Below are positions 30,898 to 39,048 of a DNA stretch of 61,708 nt, one piece after another. The DNA lies in IMG/VR virus record IMGVR_UViG_3300047457_001340, positions 1 through 61,708 of that record; one strand, 5' to 3'. Position numbers and translations under genes: made by a program. The notes beneath the pieces were generated by a model, which worked only from the letters and a program-made list of their open reading frames with translations, made no database searches and was not told where the DNA came from. The DNA is from a virus. Position 1 is the stretch's first letter, and each line of letters starts with the position of its first letter.

Positions 30898-32364
30898 TCA
30901 AGCTTTTCCGATGTTCTGGATGATACCAGATTTACGGGGAGCGAAGATAATTAAGGTGCCCGCGAGCCAAAGCAAAAATTCTTTGCTAGTGCTGACCTGC
31001 GCCAGATTGATCTTCATGAGAGGAGCCAATTGCTTCCACACCATGATCTCAGGACGCATGTCGAGCATGTATGCCGTTGCGCCGCCTTCAACCTTCTCAC
31101 CGCGATCGGTGAAAACGGTCGAAGCGCCTGCAGCCTTGACGTAGCCGACAAACTTCTTGCCTGCGCCGTTCTTGTCAGAGCGGTACACAGCGTAGTGAGT
31201 CGGAGCAGCGCCGCCAGCCGGAGCGGAGATGGTGACCTTGATGTTCTTGCCATCAGCGTCAACCGTCACTTCGGAGGTAGCAGCGGTAGCAGCACACTCG
31301 CCCTGCTCATTAACAGCAGAGACAGAGTAGCTGTACTTTTCGCCAAGCTTCAGCTTGCTGTCGCCATCGGTGGCGAGAGCTGCTGCTGCAGCAGCCGGAG
31401 CCTGAGGAACGCTTGCGCGGTCGTTCTGGGACTTTGGAGCATCTTTTGGCTTCAAGAAGAGGTTCGGGCGGAGGGCGATCGAGCCTGCGGTCGTCACCAT
31501 CTCACGAACAACATAACCAGCTTTTCCATCAGCAATACCGAGGACGTTCACACGCTCCTTCGGGAAGAATTGCTTAATGAAATCGCTCATCTGTTTCGGA
31601 GCGAGGTGGAGCTGGTCAGGGCGTCCGAAATTCTGCATCAAGACGTTTGCGAGGTCTTCGATGGTGCTTTCGGAGATGATATCACCTTCCATGTCCTTGA
31701 TGATGGAGTCAGCGCCGCCGAAACCATCGAATGCACGGGCCTGAGCCGAGAAGTCACTGTCGCCGGAGCGCAGCTGAACTTCTAAACCACTCAGGTTGAG
31801 GTTCTGCATCTTGGAAGGAATTGCAGAGATTTCGCCGTCAAATTTCCCGTTGTTCGAGAAGTCAGCGTTACCTTTGTACAATTCGCGCTCAAGGCGCTCA
31901 AGCATCCACAGAGTTCCAGCTTGAGATTCACGGCTTTCAGCATCACCTGCGAAAGAGCGAACCAAGGTGGAGGCCAACGAGACACCACGGCGGGTGCTCA
32001 GGAAGACCACCTTCTGTGCATGACGATTGTACTCTGAATCGTTCATGGAAGGGCTCCCGGACTCGGGTACAAAGGCGCTGCCTCCGTCTCCGTAGGAGTT
32101 GGTCCTTACATATTGCTCAACCAAGCTGTAAGCGCGATCTTGAGGGATCGAAGGCCACATGATGAGGTTGGAAGCGTCGTAAGTGACAGATTTCAGGGTA
32201 GAATCGAGGGATTCGACCTGAAGAGCAGCACCGCCAACCAGAGAGGTCGGAGCGCCGAGATAACCATGACCTGCTTGAAGAGTTTTTGCCAGCTCTTCAG
32301 CCTGTCCCATATCGAGAGCCTGTGAATTTACAGCTCCCAATTGCGTGTTGAAATCAGAAAACAT
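30898..32364 (-). CDS. Major capsid protein with FN3/Ig-like insert
   Basis: 488 residues. Residues 1-310 and the last 50 fit an HK97-fold capsid protein (ELYKGNADF, FGRPDQLHLAP, YVVREMVTTAGSIALRPN; C-terminal LAPLMKINLAQVSTSKEFLLW). Between about 325 and 425 lies a Pro/Ala linker and a fibronectin-III-like domain (KYSYSVSAVNEQGEC, PTHYAVYRSDKNG) that should project from the capsid surface. AAAGGAG stands 9 nt before the ATG, the strongest ribosome-binding site of the head genes, matching high expression. Scaffold and prohead protease genes precede it. Confidence 0.85.
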   Translation of the reverse strand: MFSDFNTQLGAVNSQALDMGQAEELAKTLQAGHGYLGAPTSLVGGAALQVESLDSTLKSVTYDASNLIMWPSIPQDRAYSLVEQYVRTNSYGDGGSAFVPESGSPSMNDSEYNRHAQKVVFLSTRRGVSLASTLVRSFAGDAESRESQAGTLWMLERLERELYKGNADFSNNGKFDGEISAIPSKMQNLNLSGLEVQLRSGDSDFSAQARAFDGFGGADSIIKDMEGDIISESTIEDLANVLMQNFGRPDQLHLAPKQMSDFIKQFFPKERVNVLGIADGKAGYVVREMVTTAGSIALRPNLFLKPKDAPKSQNDRASVPQAPAAAAAALATDGDSKLKLGEKYSYSVSAVNEQGECAATAATSEVTVDADGKNIKVTISAPAGGAAPTHYAVYRSDKNGAGKKFVGYVKAAGASTVFTDRGEKVEGGATAYMLDMRPEIMVWKQLAPLMKINLAQVSTSKEFLLWLAGTLIIFAPRKSGIIQNIGKA

Positions 32365-32392
32365 TGTTTGTTTCTCCTTTTATTTGTGGAAT

Positions 32393-33106
32393 TTACCCAA
32401 TTAAAGCCTTGATAGTAGCCATGTCCTGTTCGGTAGCACGGTTAGTTTCAAAGCGAGTAATCAGGGCAGTTTCCACTGGCTTCCCCGATTTTTTAAGATT
32501 CAAAAGCTTGTCAATCACTTCAGCCTTATTGAGCGACTGGCCTTCTTCCGACTTGCGGAGAGGGGTTAGGCCAGATACGCCCTTGCGGGGCATCGGTGCA
32601 TTGGCAATCTTTTCGATTTTTTCGTTCAGTGCTGCAACGGTCTTAGAAAGGGATTCAATCGACTCACCGAAGGACTTCTTCAGAGCTTCCACTTCTTCGT
32701 TAGTCTTGATTTCTTCTTTCTTAACTTCTTGAGCCTGTTCAGACTTCAAGAGACCGCGACTTTCCATTTGAGACTTCAAGGCTTCAAATTCGGACTTCAG
32801 AGCGTCATCGCTCATTTCTTCCTCTTCTTCTTCCTTGTCGTCTTCCTTCTTATCCTTCTTTTCGTCTTCTTCTTCAGCAGCTTCTTCAGCAGCAGGCTCA
32901 GCAGCTTCATGAGCGGCTGGTTCTGCAGCTTCGTCTTCCTGAGCTTCTTCAGCTTCGGGAGATGCGGCCAAAGGACGAGAAGGATCTTCAGCGTACTGGA
33001 AGTCGTCCATCTTAGACAACTCTTCGTACTCTCTCAGAGCTTCATCCAGCACCTGTTCGATGCTCTTCAGAAGCTCTTCCTTGCTCTGTTTGGTTTCCTT
33101 AGCCAT
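32393..33106 (-). CDS. Capsid scaffold protein
   Basis: 237 residues, extremely charged: Glu/Ala/Asp-rich residues 45-95 with EEDEKKDKKEDDKEEEEEE, then coiled coils (SIESLSKTVAALNEKIEKI) and a basic C-terminus (KSGKPVETALITRFETNR). Acidic, helical, placed between prohead protease and capsid gene: the classic scaffold position and composition. KSE/KAE segments near 120, 180 and 190 may be cleavage sites for the protease. Confidence 0.7.
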   Translation of the reverse strand: MAKETKQSKEELLKSIEQVLDEALREYEELSKMDDFQYAEDPSRPLAASPEAEEAQEDEAAEPAAHEAAEPAAEEAAEEEDEKKDKKEDDKEEEEEEMSDDALKSEFEALKSQMESRGLLKSEQAQEVKKEEIKTNEEVEALKKSFGESIESLSKTVAALNEKIEKIANAPMPRKGVSGLTPLRKSEEGQSLNKAEVIDKLLNLKKSGKPVETALITRFETNRATEQDMATIKALIG

Positions 33107-33130
33107 AGTCGATTTCTCCTAAACTATGGA

Positions 33131-33556
33131 TTAGTTACCGACAGCGCCGAGGCGAGCGTCGTTAGGGATTTCGGTCGTATTTGCGTCGGTCATGTCAGCT
33201 TCAGCAGGTGCTGCGGAAGCGGCGACTTTGAGCGATGCGCAGCCAACGCCTGCGGCAGCTTTAGCAAGCTTTGCCATGCGGACGAGGGATTGATCGTCTT
33301 TCACGATCAAGAAAGCGTCGTGCTCAGGGAGGCCTTCACCTGCCGAGGACGAGATTTCTGCAACGATATTGAAGCCGTTGAACGACTTGCGTTTGATAGC
33401 AGCTAAAGCAACAACGGTAGCACCGTCCTTGATCTCAATCATGGGCTGTCCGTCAGCAGCAGCTTTGGCAGCACAAGTGAGTTCAGGGGCGAGCTTCTCG
33501 ATGTCCTGCTTCAACCTTTTAGCGATTTGCTCTTTGGTATTAGATGCGAGAGCCAT
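33131..33556 (-). CDS. Head-region hypothetical protein
   Basis: 141 residues, Ala-rich, with IEIKDGATVVALAAIKRKSFNGF, VAEISSSAGEG and AFLIVKDDQSLVRMAK, an alpha-beta domain, then a low-complexity Ala/Thr tail. AAGGAG ribosome-binding site. It lies between protease and scaffold genes; a head-internal or minor capsid role is possible. Confidence 0.6.
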   Translation of the reverse strand: MALASNTKEQIAKRLKQDIEKLAPELTCAAKAAADGQPMIEIKDGATVVALAAIKRKSFNGFNIVAEISSSAGEGLPEHDAFLIVKDDQSLVRMAKLAKAAAGVGCASLKVAASAAPAEADMTDANTTEIPNDARLGAVGN

Positions 33557-33560
33557 TAGT

Positions 33561-34304
33561 TCACTCCTTATTTATGCTGCCTTTATGGGCAGCGATTATT
33601 GATTTCAGTTGCTTCAAAAGCTGCGGACTCTTCAGAGTTACAACCTCTTGACTCTCCGACATCTCAGATGCTTTACGGAGCAGCTGGCGAGCAACAATCG
33701 CCAACTTCAAGACTTTCTCAAGCGGGCTCTCATCCGATACTTCAACGAAGTCGGGGACAAGGGCTGTTTCGCTTTTAATTAAATCATTTTCCGCGATGCC
33801 AAGAGACTTGGTGATCTGGGTCACTTCGGTCTTTGTTTCGCGATTGCAGGGGTGAACGGTGAGCGCAATGCCTTTGATTAAAGTGCGCTTCAAATGGCCA
33901 TTTTCTCCACGCTCAAGGGTTTTGCCTTCGACAGACACCTTGATGGGAGCGGCTTCGTTCTTGGATTGATAGAATTTATAGATGGAGGCGATTGCGTCGG
34001 ACTCTTTATGTCCGTGGCCATCCCACAGTTCGGCTTTGCACCAAAGGAATGGCTTCTTTTTTTCGCTCCAGAATTTGAGCTGGGATGGGGTGGTGCAGTC
34101 TTCTGCTTTATAGATCTTTTTAGCAGAAAGGACGCGACCAATGAGGTGAGCAAAATCATTGCGATGATCAGAATTGACATAACCCCTGTTCTCAAGGAGA
34201 GGGGAAATATCAGCGCCATCGAGGTCTAATGTCTCGTTGGTGACATCGCGATCTGGTGTAGACGCAATGCATTCGATGATTGTGCTTTTTCTTAAATGGC
34301 CCAT
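33561..34304 (-). CDS. Prohead protease (HK97/S78-like)
   Basis: 247 residues. NRGYVNSDHRNDFAHLIGRV supplies the conserved His, and IKVSVEGKTLE the nucleophile Ser, at the spacing typical of S78 prohead proteases; EGKTLER and KGIALTVHPCN are the usual following strands. It should cut scaffold and capsid N-termini during maturation. Gene order protease, small protein, scaffold, capsid supports this. Confidence 0.8.
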   Translation of the reverse strand: MGHLRKSTIIECIASTPDRDVTNETLDLDGADISPLLENRGYVNSDHRNDFAHLIGRVLSAKKIYKAEDCTTPSQLKFWSEKKKPFLWCKAELWDGHGHKESDAIASIYKFYQSKNEAAPIKVSVEGKTLERGENGHLKRTLIKGIALTVHPCNRETKTEVTQITKSLGIAENDLIKSETALVPDFVEVSDESPLEKVLKLAIVARQLLRKASEMSESQEVVTLKSPQLLKQLKSIIAAHKGSINKE

Positions 34305-34365
34305 TATTCATAATTAAACCATGAAAAAGCTAGATTGGATCGGATTGGGGTTTGATTTTGAGGGC

Positions 34366-34662
34366 TTAAGGCTGCTCTACGGGGTCGTCCTCTATGTTCT
34401 TGAGGATTTTTTTGAAGTTGTTGATGATACGCTTCACCTCTGCGTCGTCGATCATGAGTAGTCTGGCAATCCGGTGGGGCTGAACTGGCTTATTGCCATT
34501 GTCCGCTAAGTATTTAAAAACACAATAGTTAGACTCCCTGTCGGCCACAAAGTAGGGGCAGCCGCCCTGACACCCCTTCCTAGCCTCATCAATGGCCTTA
34601 CGGCCCTCTTCGCAGGGGGTTGTGGGTAGGGAGCTTAGCTTTCTAGGGCATCGTGAATCCAT
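34366..34662 (-). CDS. Cys-rich helix-turn-helix protein
   Basis: 98 residues. An N-terminal half with five Cys (CEEGRKAIDEA, CQGGCPYF, NYCVFKYL) likely binds zinc or an iron-sulfur cluster; the C-terminal half (PHRIARLLMIDDAEVKRIINN) is a winged or sigma-region-4-like HTH. A small transcription regulator is the best guess. CGGTATAAC ends 5 nt before the ATG and no Shine-Dalgarno exists. Confidence 0.6.
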   Translation of the reverse strand: MDSRCPRKLSSLPTTPCEEGRKAIDEARKGCQGGCPYFVADRESNYCVFKYLADNGNKPVQPHRIARLLMIDDAEVKRIINNFKKILKNIEDDPVEQP

Positions 34663-34667
34663 GCCCT

Positions 34668-34676
34668 GTTATACCG
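34668..34676 (-). promoter_or_regulatory. CGGTATAAC motif, leaderless type
   Basis: AAAACGGTATAAC ends 5 nt before the ATG of the Cys-rich HTH gene, right after the stop of the preceding gene. Confidence 0.55.
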
Positions 34677-34678
34677 TT

Positions 34679-34963
34679 TTAGCGAACCTTCTTGCGGTAT
34701 TTGCAGGTGGGCCTATCAATACAGAAGTGGTACAGGAACGCTCCGAGGGTTACCTCTTCGGTTTTATTGCTGCATTGGGGGCATTTTCCCGCTATGGCAT
34801 TGCCCTCTTTTTGAGTGTCTTTCTTCTTTGATTTCTTAGGCTTAACTTCTTCTTCTTCGTCTTCATCAAACAACTCGACTGGAACGCCGTTTTTATTCAG
34901 TTCCTTACGGAGCCGCTGATTTTCCCTCTTGAGCTTTTGAAGCTCTTTTTTCATGCGGTTCAT
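34679..34963 (-). CDS. Coiled coil with zinc ribbon
   Basis: 94 residues: a basic leucine-zipper-like coil (LQKLKRENQRLRKELNKNG), an acidic-basic linker, then KCPQCSNKTEEV and FCIDRPTCKYRKKV, a four-Cys ribbon. Looks like a dimeric nucleic-acid-binding protein. Followed directly by the motif driving the next gene. Confidence 0.6.
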   Translation of the reverse strand: MNRMKKELQKLKRENQRLRKELNKNGVPVELFDEDEEEEVKPKKSKKKDTQKEGNAIAGKCPQCSNKTEEVTLGAFLYHFCIDRPTCKYRKKVR

Positions 34964-35060
34964 ATATTAATGGTAAGGGAAAATGGACAGGCGGGTCCTT
35001 TCCGCTCTAAAAAAACAACAGATCACCATAAGTGCTTGTAATAACATAGGTTTCCTGTTT

Positions 35061-35069
35061 CGGTATAAC
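35061..35069 (+). promoter_or_regulatory. CGGTATAAC motif with normal leader
   Basis: GTTTCGGTATAAC lies 17 nt before the start of the 55-residue plus-strand gene, with AGGAGAAGG between. Here the motif drives a leadered transcript. Confidence 0.55.
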
Positions 35070-35086
35070 TAGGACAGGAGAAGGGT

Positions 35087-35254
35087 ATGAACAGAATTGA
35101 ACGTATTCAGATGATCTTAGAAAGCTTAGAAGAGATTGGCTCGTCTGGAGACCAAAACACCCAGACCCTTGAGTCTTACATCAACCTCACTATTTGCCTG
35201 ATTGGGGAAGCCAAGGGCCTTGTTAAAGAAACCAGTGAGGAGAAGGCCGCTTAA
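35087..35254 (+). CDS. 55-residue helical miniprotein
   Basis: ATG follows AGGAGAAGGGT. The product is MNRIERIQMILESLEEIG, a polar linker, LESYINLTICLIGEAKGL and a Glu/Lys tail: two amphipathic helices. Motif, ribosome-binding site and clean frame make it a real gene despite its size. Its stop shares the palindromic TTAA with the stop of the convergent minus-strand gene. Confidence 0.65.
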   Translation: MNRIERIQMILESLEEIGSSGDQNTQTLESYINLTICLIGEAKGLVKETSEEKAA

Positions 35255-35409
35255 GCCTTCTTAAGAGGCTCCTCAAACAGCTCCATCCATTGGCTTTCTT
35301 CTTGAGATTTCTTTTTCTTATCGCAAACGGGGCAATATTTGTCCCCGTCGTCAGTCACAACCATCTGAGTGTCGCAGATAGAGCAAAGCGTTTTTGTTAG
35401 GTTTTCCAT
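35251..35409 (-). CDS. Zinc-ribbon miniprotein
   Basis: 52 residues: CSICDTQMVVTDDGDKYCPVC is a complete two-CxxC ribbon, with a charged tail. ATG follows the upstream stop by one base, with AAGG 9 nt before; a longer upstream frame would run through that gene. Possibly a transcription or protein-interaction adaptor. Confidence 0.6.
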   Translation of the reverse strand: MENLTKTLCSICDTQMVVTDDGDKYCPVCDKKKKSQEESQWMELFEEPLKKA

Positions 35410-35410
35410 C

Positions 35411-35587
35411 TTAGCCAACCTTCTTTTTCCATTGTCTAGCCATGCTTCTGGCGTCATTCGAGATCATCTTAACAAAAATGGTCACTATAAAATAGTCCCT
35501 AAGTGGGACATGAAAATAAGCATTCAAGGCCAATGCCAAACCTGCGTGCATGAGCACAATAAAAATCATGAAAATAGAATCGGTCAT
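35411..35587 (-). CDS. Small membrane protein
   Basis: 58 residues starting MTDSIFMIFIVLMHAGLAL, a hydrophobic helix, then a second hydrophobic stretch and basic tail (MARQWKKKVG). Start overlaps the phosphoesterase stop as ATGA, with GGAGAG 5 nt upstream, in preference to an earlier ATG. Confidence 0.55.
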   Translation of the reverse strand: MTDSIFMIFIVLMHAGLALALNAYFHVPLRDYFIVTIFVKMISNDARSMARQWKKKVG

Positions 35588-37164
35588 TTTACTCTCCACT
35601 TCCCACCAATCGAGTGAACCATTTGTCTAGCGCCATTCTTATAGATGAGGGTTGAGCTATGGAACCAGCTTGATGACCCCTGAGTATAGGGGAGTCTAAG
35701 GAAGCTGGACGTTCCGTTCTGCCAGAACCCGCGCAGTATCTTAGGAGAATGGCTATGGCCAACGACGCAATTGCCATACGCCTTTTCGAGTGTGGTTGCA
35801 CTTCCTTTGGCACCGTTTGCCCCCTTATCACCGTGAGCACCCAGCTCGATTCCGGCAATTCTATATGATTCATCACGCTTCAGCCAGCGTACTTTTTTGG
35901 GACTTTTTAGCCCAACCAAAGTTTCAATCGCATACCTGAACGGGTCTTTTCCTTCGGCCATGGCTGAAACCAGCTTGTGTGCCAAGAAGAAATTCTGAGG
36001 GTCTCTGAGGTATTTGCCTTCCTGCAGGTAGCGGGTGATGAAATCGTGGTGATTGGAGTCCACAATCACAACCTCATCGTACTGGGAGGTTTCTTCATCG
36101 ATAAACTTAGCGACCGACTTTAACTCCTCTTCCAAGGAAAGTCCGTTCTGCATGGCGAGCAGTGCCCTATTGATGTTTCTATTTTCTTCGTGATGATTGA
36201 CCGACAGGCCTGAGAACAGGTCGTGGTGAACCACTCTACGGCATCCCGTTGCCTTGGATACTTCGCGCCAAGCCTTCATGGCGGTGGGGTCGGTCTCAAG
36301 AACGTGGGTATCGCCTAATGAGAAGGCTTCTGGGGCAAGAGTTCCTACTTGATCGCCCTGATAATAAACACCTAAATCGACAAAGCTTCCGCCCTTTTCA
36401 CTTTGAATCTGTCTGAAATGAAAGATCTTATTGTCTTCAATCTCCACCACCACAGCACCCACCATATGGTCGTGCGCTGCAATGTAGTCCACGCGCTTGA
36501 TTTCTCCCTTGCCGGAAGTGTAGGCGCTTTTGGTGAGGGCTCCGGTGGACATGACCACATGGGGCAATTTATTGTCTCCCGTTGGGACAAACTCCATGAA
36601 TTGTTTGGGGGAAGCAACAATCACAGAGCCGTTTCTCTGGCCAATTCTGGAAAGACCCGTCAAAGGGTTGACGGACTTAGAGTTGACCTTAATAGAGGAC
36701 AGATGGAGATTGCTATTGAGGTTGGTGTCCTCAAAGATGAAATGCTCACCCGAAAGAGCCGGGTCCATATCGGACACAGAGCCGTTGGCTGGCAGGAGGA
36801 GTAGGGCTGCTCGGTTCTTTTTACAGTAGGTCTTCAGGCTTTTTAAAAAGCCTTTATGAACAGGGCACCCCGAAACAACCGTTGTTACCACAAACCTCTT
36901 ATAGTTCTTGAGGGTGGTTGCCAAAGACTTCTTTCTCTCCGGGGAATTGATAACATCTTCGATGATTCCCAAGAAGGCCCTTGGCTGCTCGCTCTTTGCA
37001 ACCTTTTTCAGGTTCTGAAGCGAGGTGAAGGCAGCGCGGATAGAATCCCTGCTATAGCCGACCTGAAGCATATCTGATCGGGTGGGGTGTCTGCCTAGCT
37101 TCTGGGCAGCCGCAATATAGGCGCTCAGAAGCTTTGATTGTTTCGGGGTAAGTCCCTTTTTCAT
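35584..37164 (-). CDS. HTH plus metallophosphoesterase protein
   Basis: 526 residues. Residues 1-60 form a helix-turn-helix (GRHPTRSDMLQVGYSRDS). From about 265 the calcineurin-like phosphoesterase motifs appear in order: LGDTHVLETDP, VVIVDSNHHDF, GIELGAHGDKGANG and NCVVGHSHSPKI. Large T5-like phages carry A1-type proteins of this size implicated in host DNA breakdown, and this could be one; that link is weak. The combination with a DNA-binding N-terminus favours a nuclease. TAATG junction with the gene upstream. Confidence 0.65.
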   Translation of the reverse strand: MKKGLTPKQSKLLSAYIAAAQKLGRHPTRSDMLQVGYSRDSIRAAFTSLQNLKKVAKSEQPRAFLGIIEDVINSPERKKSLATTLKNYKRFVVTTVVSGCPVHKGFLKSLKTYCKKNRAALLLLPANGSVSDMDPALSGEHFIFEDTNLNSNLHLSSIKVNSKSVNPLTGLSRIGQRNGSVIVASPKQFMEFVPTGDNKLPHVVMSTGALTKSAYTSGKGEIKRVDYIAAHDHMVGAVVVEIEDNKIFHFRQIQSEKGGSFVDLGVYYQGDQVGTLAPEAFSLGDTHVLETDPTAMKAWREVSKATGCRRVVHHDLFSGLSVNHHEENRNINRALLAMQNGLSLEEELKSVAKFIDEETSQYDEVVIVDSNHHDFITRYLQEGKYLRDPQNFFLAHKLVSAMAEGKDPFRYAIETLVGLKSPKKVRWLKRDESYRIAGIELGAHGDKGANGAKGSATTLEKAYGNCVVGHSHSPKILRGFWQNGTSSFLRLPYTQGSSSWFHSSTLIYKNGARQMVHSIGGKWRVK

Positions 37165-37784
37165 TAGCCGCTCACTTGTGCTTCGGGTTTCTTTCTCAGA
37201 GATAGAAGAGTGGCCTCAAGCTCAAGGGTTTCGCCGTTGATGCTGGCTGCAAAACGGCGAGTTTCGCCCTTTGTTGCTCCAATCATGGCCGTGTCCAGCT
37301 CGGGGTAAAGCTCATTTTTACCCAGCTCCACCTTGCTTCGGGGGATGTTGTTGCTGGTTTCTTGGCCATCCTTAAATATTTTGATGGAGGTGGTGATGAT
37401 CATCCCGGTCTGGGCCTGCTCGCCATCGGCGTTCACAAGACCTCTGTCGGCATCGTCCTTCAAAGAGGCTTCGTCAAATTGCTTTACCTTAATGTCCCGA
37501 ACCGTATTGACAACATCGTCTTCCTTAACGGTGCCAGCTTCATTCAAGAGCTTCAGCATAGCCACGGAGCGCCAATCGGCTGCATCTGCCTTCACTTCGG
37601 TCCTGTTGTGAGCATTGGCGAGGGCCTCGAAGGCTTTTTCGAGTACAAACATTCTTTTATAGGCTGCGATAATGGTTTTGCCCATCTCCTCTAATTTGGC
37701 ATCTACACCAGCTGCTTGAACCTCAAAGTCCTTAACAGTGCTTTTTCCACGAAATCTTTCTTTCTTTTCCTTAGTTTTACTCAT
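37164..37784 (-). CDS. Hypothetical protein with FKBP-like C-terminus
   Basis: 206 residues. The N-terminal 75 are helical and Lys-rich; the centre is acidic. Residues 150-200 (KVELGKNELYPELDTAMIG, TKGETRRFAASING, LELEATLLSLRKK) follow the FKBP/trigger-factor pattern of lG.g.l.p.le..liG...Ge.r.f..., though shorter than a full prolyl isomerase. It is in one run with the ClpP-like protease, so a chaperone-type partner is an attractive guess. Confidence 0.5.
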   Translation of the reverse strand: MSKTKEKKERFRGKSTVKDFEVQAAGVDAKLEEMGKTIIAAYKRMFVLEKAFEALANAHNRTEVKADAADWRSVAMLKLLNEAGTVKEDDVVNTVRDIKVKQFDEASLKDDADRGLVNADGEQAQTGMIITTSIKIFKDGQETSNNIPRSKVELGKNELYPELDTAMIGATKGETRRFAASINGETLELEATLLSLRKKPEAQVSG

Positions 37785-37802
37785 CTTTTCTTCCTTTCAG
37801 TC

Positions 37803-38231
37803 CTAAAAATTGGGCCCCATTGCATCCATCTCTTCAAGCTTCCTAAGAAGGGGGTCTGCTTCCTTTGCTGCCTTCGACTCTTTCAGAGGCTTTGCTCTAG
37901 CCATCATCTCCCGATCTTTGTCTGTTATACTGATTTGGTTTTTCTGAGTAGAAACGGGCAGTTCCTTAACTTGAGTTTGGGCCTGCTGTTGAGGCTCTGA
38001 GGGTTTGGCCATCAGCTTCTTGGTGAATGCCTTCAGGAAGGTTATTTCTTGCTCGGTGAGGTTTGTGGTGGATGGGGTTCCCATCAACTCAGCGAGCTGA
38101 GATTCCACCCAAGACGAAAACTCAACCTGAACCTCTTTTTGAACAGCCTCATCCTTGGTGACGTTCTTGAGGGTTAAGTCCAAAAGCCTTCTATAGGCGT
38201 TAATCTTTTCGATAACAAAATCTCTATCCAT
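37803..38231 (-). CDS. Hypothetical protein downstream of ClpP
   Basis: 142 residues. An N-terminal helical bundle (YRRLLDLTLKNVTKDEAV, SSWVESQLAELMG), a helix (TFLKAFTKKLM), then a Gln/Lys-rich disordered tail. It overlaps the ClpP-like gene by 8 nt, so coupled translation is likely. Substrate adaptor of the protease is possible but unsupported by motif. Confidence 0.55.
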   Translation of the reverse strand: MDRDFVIEKINAYRRLLDLTLKNVTKDEAVQKEVQVEFSSWVESQLAELMGTPSTTNLTEQEITFLKAFTKKLMAKPSEPQQQAQTQVKELPVSTQKNQISITDKDREMMARAKPLKESKAAKEADPLLRKLEEMDAMGPNF

Positions 38232-38799
38232 CTTCTTCTTCTCCTACAATCTTATCTACCAATCCCAGTTCTTTAGCGTGCTCTGCGGAAATGTAAGTGT
38301 CTAAGGCGCACTTCTTTTCCCAAAATTTGGTGTCCTTACCCGACCTCTCGGCGTAGATTTGGTACATCATTTTTCTAGTAATTTTAGATTGCTCAGCCTG
38401 CGACTCGAATGATTTGGGGGTTAGCGATGCTTCTTCGTGGCCATCGTGAATCATAATGAAGGCGTTGGGGTGGATAATTCTTTCATCTGCGGCTTGAAGA
38501 ACAATAGAGCCCATGGAGAATGCCGACCCAACTACCTCTATTGTAACGTGACATGGGCAGGCCTTGATCGAGTCATAGATAGCCATGCCAGAATAAAAGC
38601 ACCCGCCAAAGCTATTCAAGACAACATGAATGGGAGCCTCTGGGTTTTGCTTGCTGAGTAGATGGAGGGCTGTGATGAACCGTTCGGCACTCACATGATC
38701 AATCCCTCCCTCTAAAGAGTCCATCAAGAATATGGTTCTTGATTCCAGATGGATCTTATAATCAAAGGCCCGGTCAATGCTTTCTCGATTGAATCTCAT
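38224..38799 (-). CDS. ClpP-like serine protease
   Basis: 191 residues with ClpP-fold motifs: IHVVLNSFGGCFYSGMAIYD, catalytic Ser in VGSAFSMGSIVLQAA, catalytic His in FIMIHDGHEE, and Asp in LDTYISAEHAKELGLVD. Phage ClpP-type proteases either process head proteins or act as free peptidases; because a separate S78 prohead protease exists here, a non-maturation role is likely. Starts with ATGA overlap after the zinc-ribbon gene. Confidence 0.85.
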   Translation of the reverse strand: MRFNRESIDRAFDYKIHLESRTIFLMDSLEGGIDHVSAERFITALHLLSKQNPEAPIHVVLNSFGGCFYSGMAIYDSIKACPCHVTIEVVGSAFSMGSIVLQAADERIIHPNAFIMIHDGHEEASLTPKSFESQAEQSKITRKMMYQIYAERSGKDTKFWEKKCALDTYISAEHAKELGLVDKIVGEEEDG

Positions 38800-39008
38800 T
38801 GATATTCAGCCTCTTCCCCATACTCCAGCTCGGAGAGCGCTTTTCTGTAGAGCCTGAGTTGGGATGATTCAATTACCTGATCACACTCTGGACAGTCATA
38901 TCCATCGAGTCCAACCGGATTCTCAATAGGAACAACTACCTCATCGCATCGAGGGCATCTAATTCCAATCTGGCCATCACTGAGCTTGTAAACTTTTAGT
39001 TGTCTCAT
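38796..39008 (-). CDS. Zinc-ribbon protein
   Basis: 70 residues: IRCPRCDEVVVP and YDCPECDQVIESS give a two-CxxC ribbon, with a beta N-terminus and an acidic helix at the end. AGGAG 4 nt upstream. First gene of the minus-strand run that includes ClpP; divergent from the plus-strand cassette. Confidence 0.65.
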   Translation of the reverse strand: MRQLKVYKLSDGQIGIRCPRCDEVVVPIENPVGLDGYDCPECDQVIESSQLRLYRKALSELEYGEEAEYQ

Positions 39009-39017
39009 CTCCTATTC

Positions 39018-39043
39018 TTATACGGAACTTGAATCGGTATAAC
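39018..39043. promoter_or_regulatory. Divergent pair of GTATAA motifs
   Basis: Two motif copies face away from each other: AAGTTCCGTATAA on the minus strand (39018-39025) for the zinc-ribbon gene, and GAATCGGTATAAC on the plus strand (39035-39043) ending 5 nt before the ATG of the plus-strand cassette. The upstream halves of the motifs overlap, so the two start sites may compete. Confidence 0.6.
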
Positions 39044-39048
39044 TGCAT

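Noticed and set aside
31030-31785. 251-codon plus-strand ORF opposite the capsid gene
   Set aside because: It is antisense to the conserved capsid frame and has no start signals; long mirror ORFs arise from biased codon use.
32729-33406. Phe/Leu-rich plus-strand ORF opposite the scaffold gene
   Set aside because: It mirrors the Glu/Lys-rich scaffold frame; FFFLFFF-type runs are an artefact of GAA and GAG codons.
34321-34460. Plus-strand 45-codon ORF beginning MKKLDWIGLG
   Set aside because: It starts with ATG between genes but runs antisense to the Cys-rich HTH gene and has no ribosome-binding site or promoter motif.
38224-38799. ClpP-like protein as the prohead protease
   Set aside because: A better S78-type candidate lies directly upstream of scaffold and capsid genes, and this gene is 4 kb away in another run.
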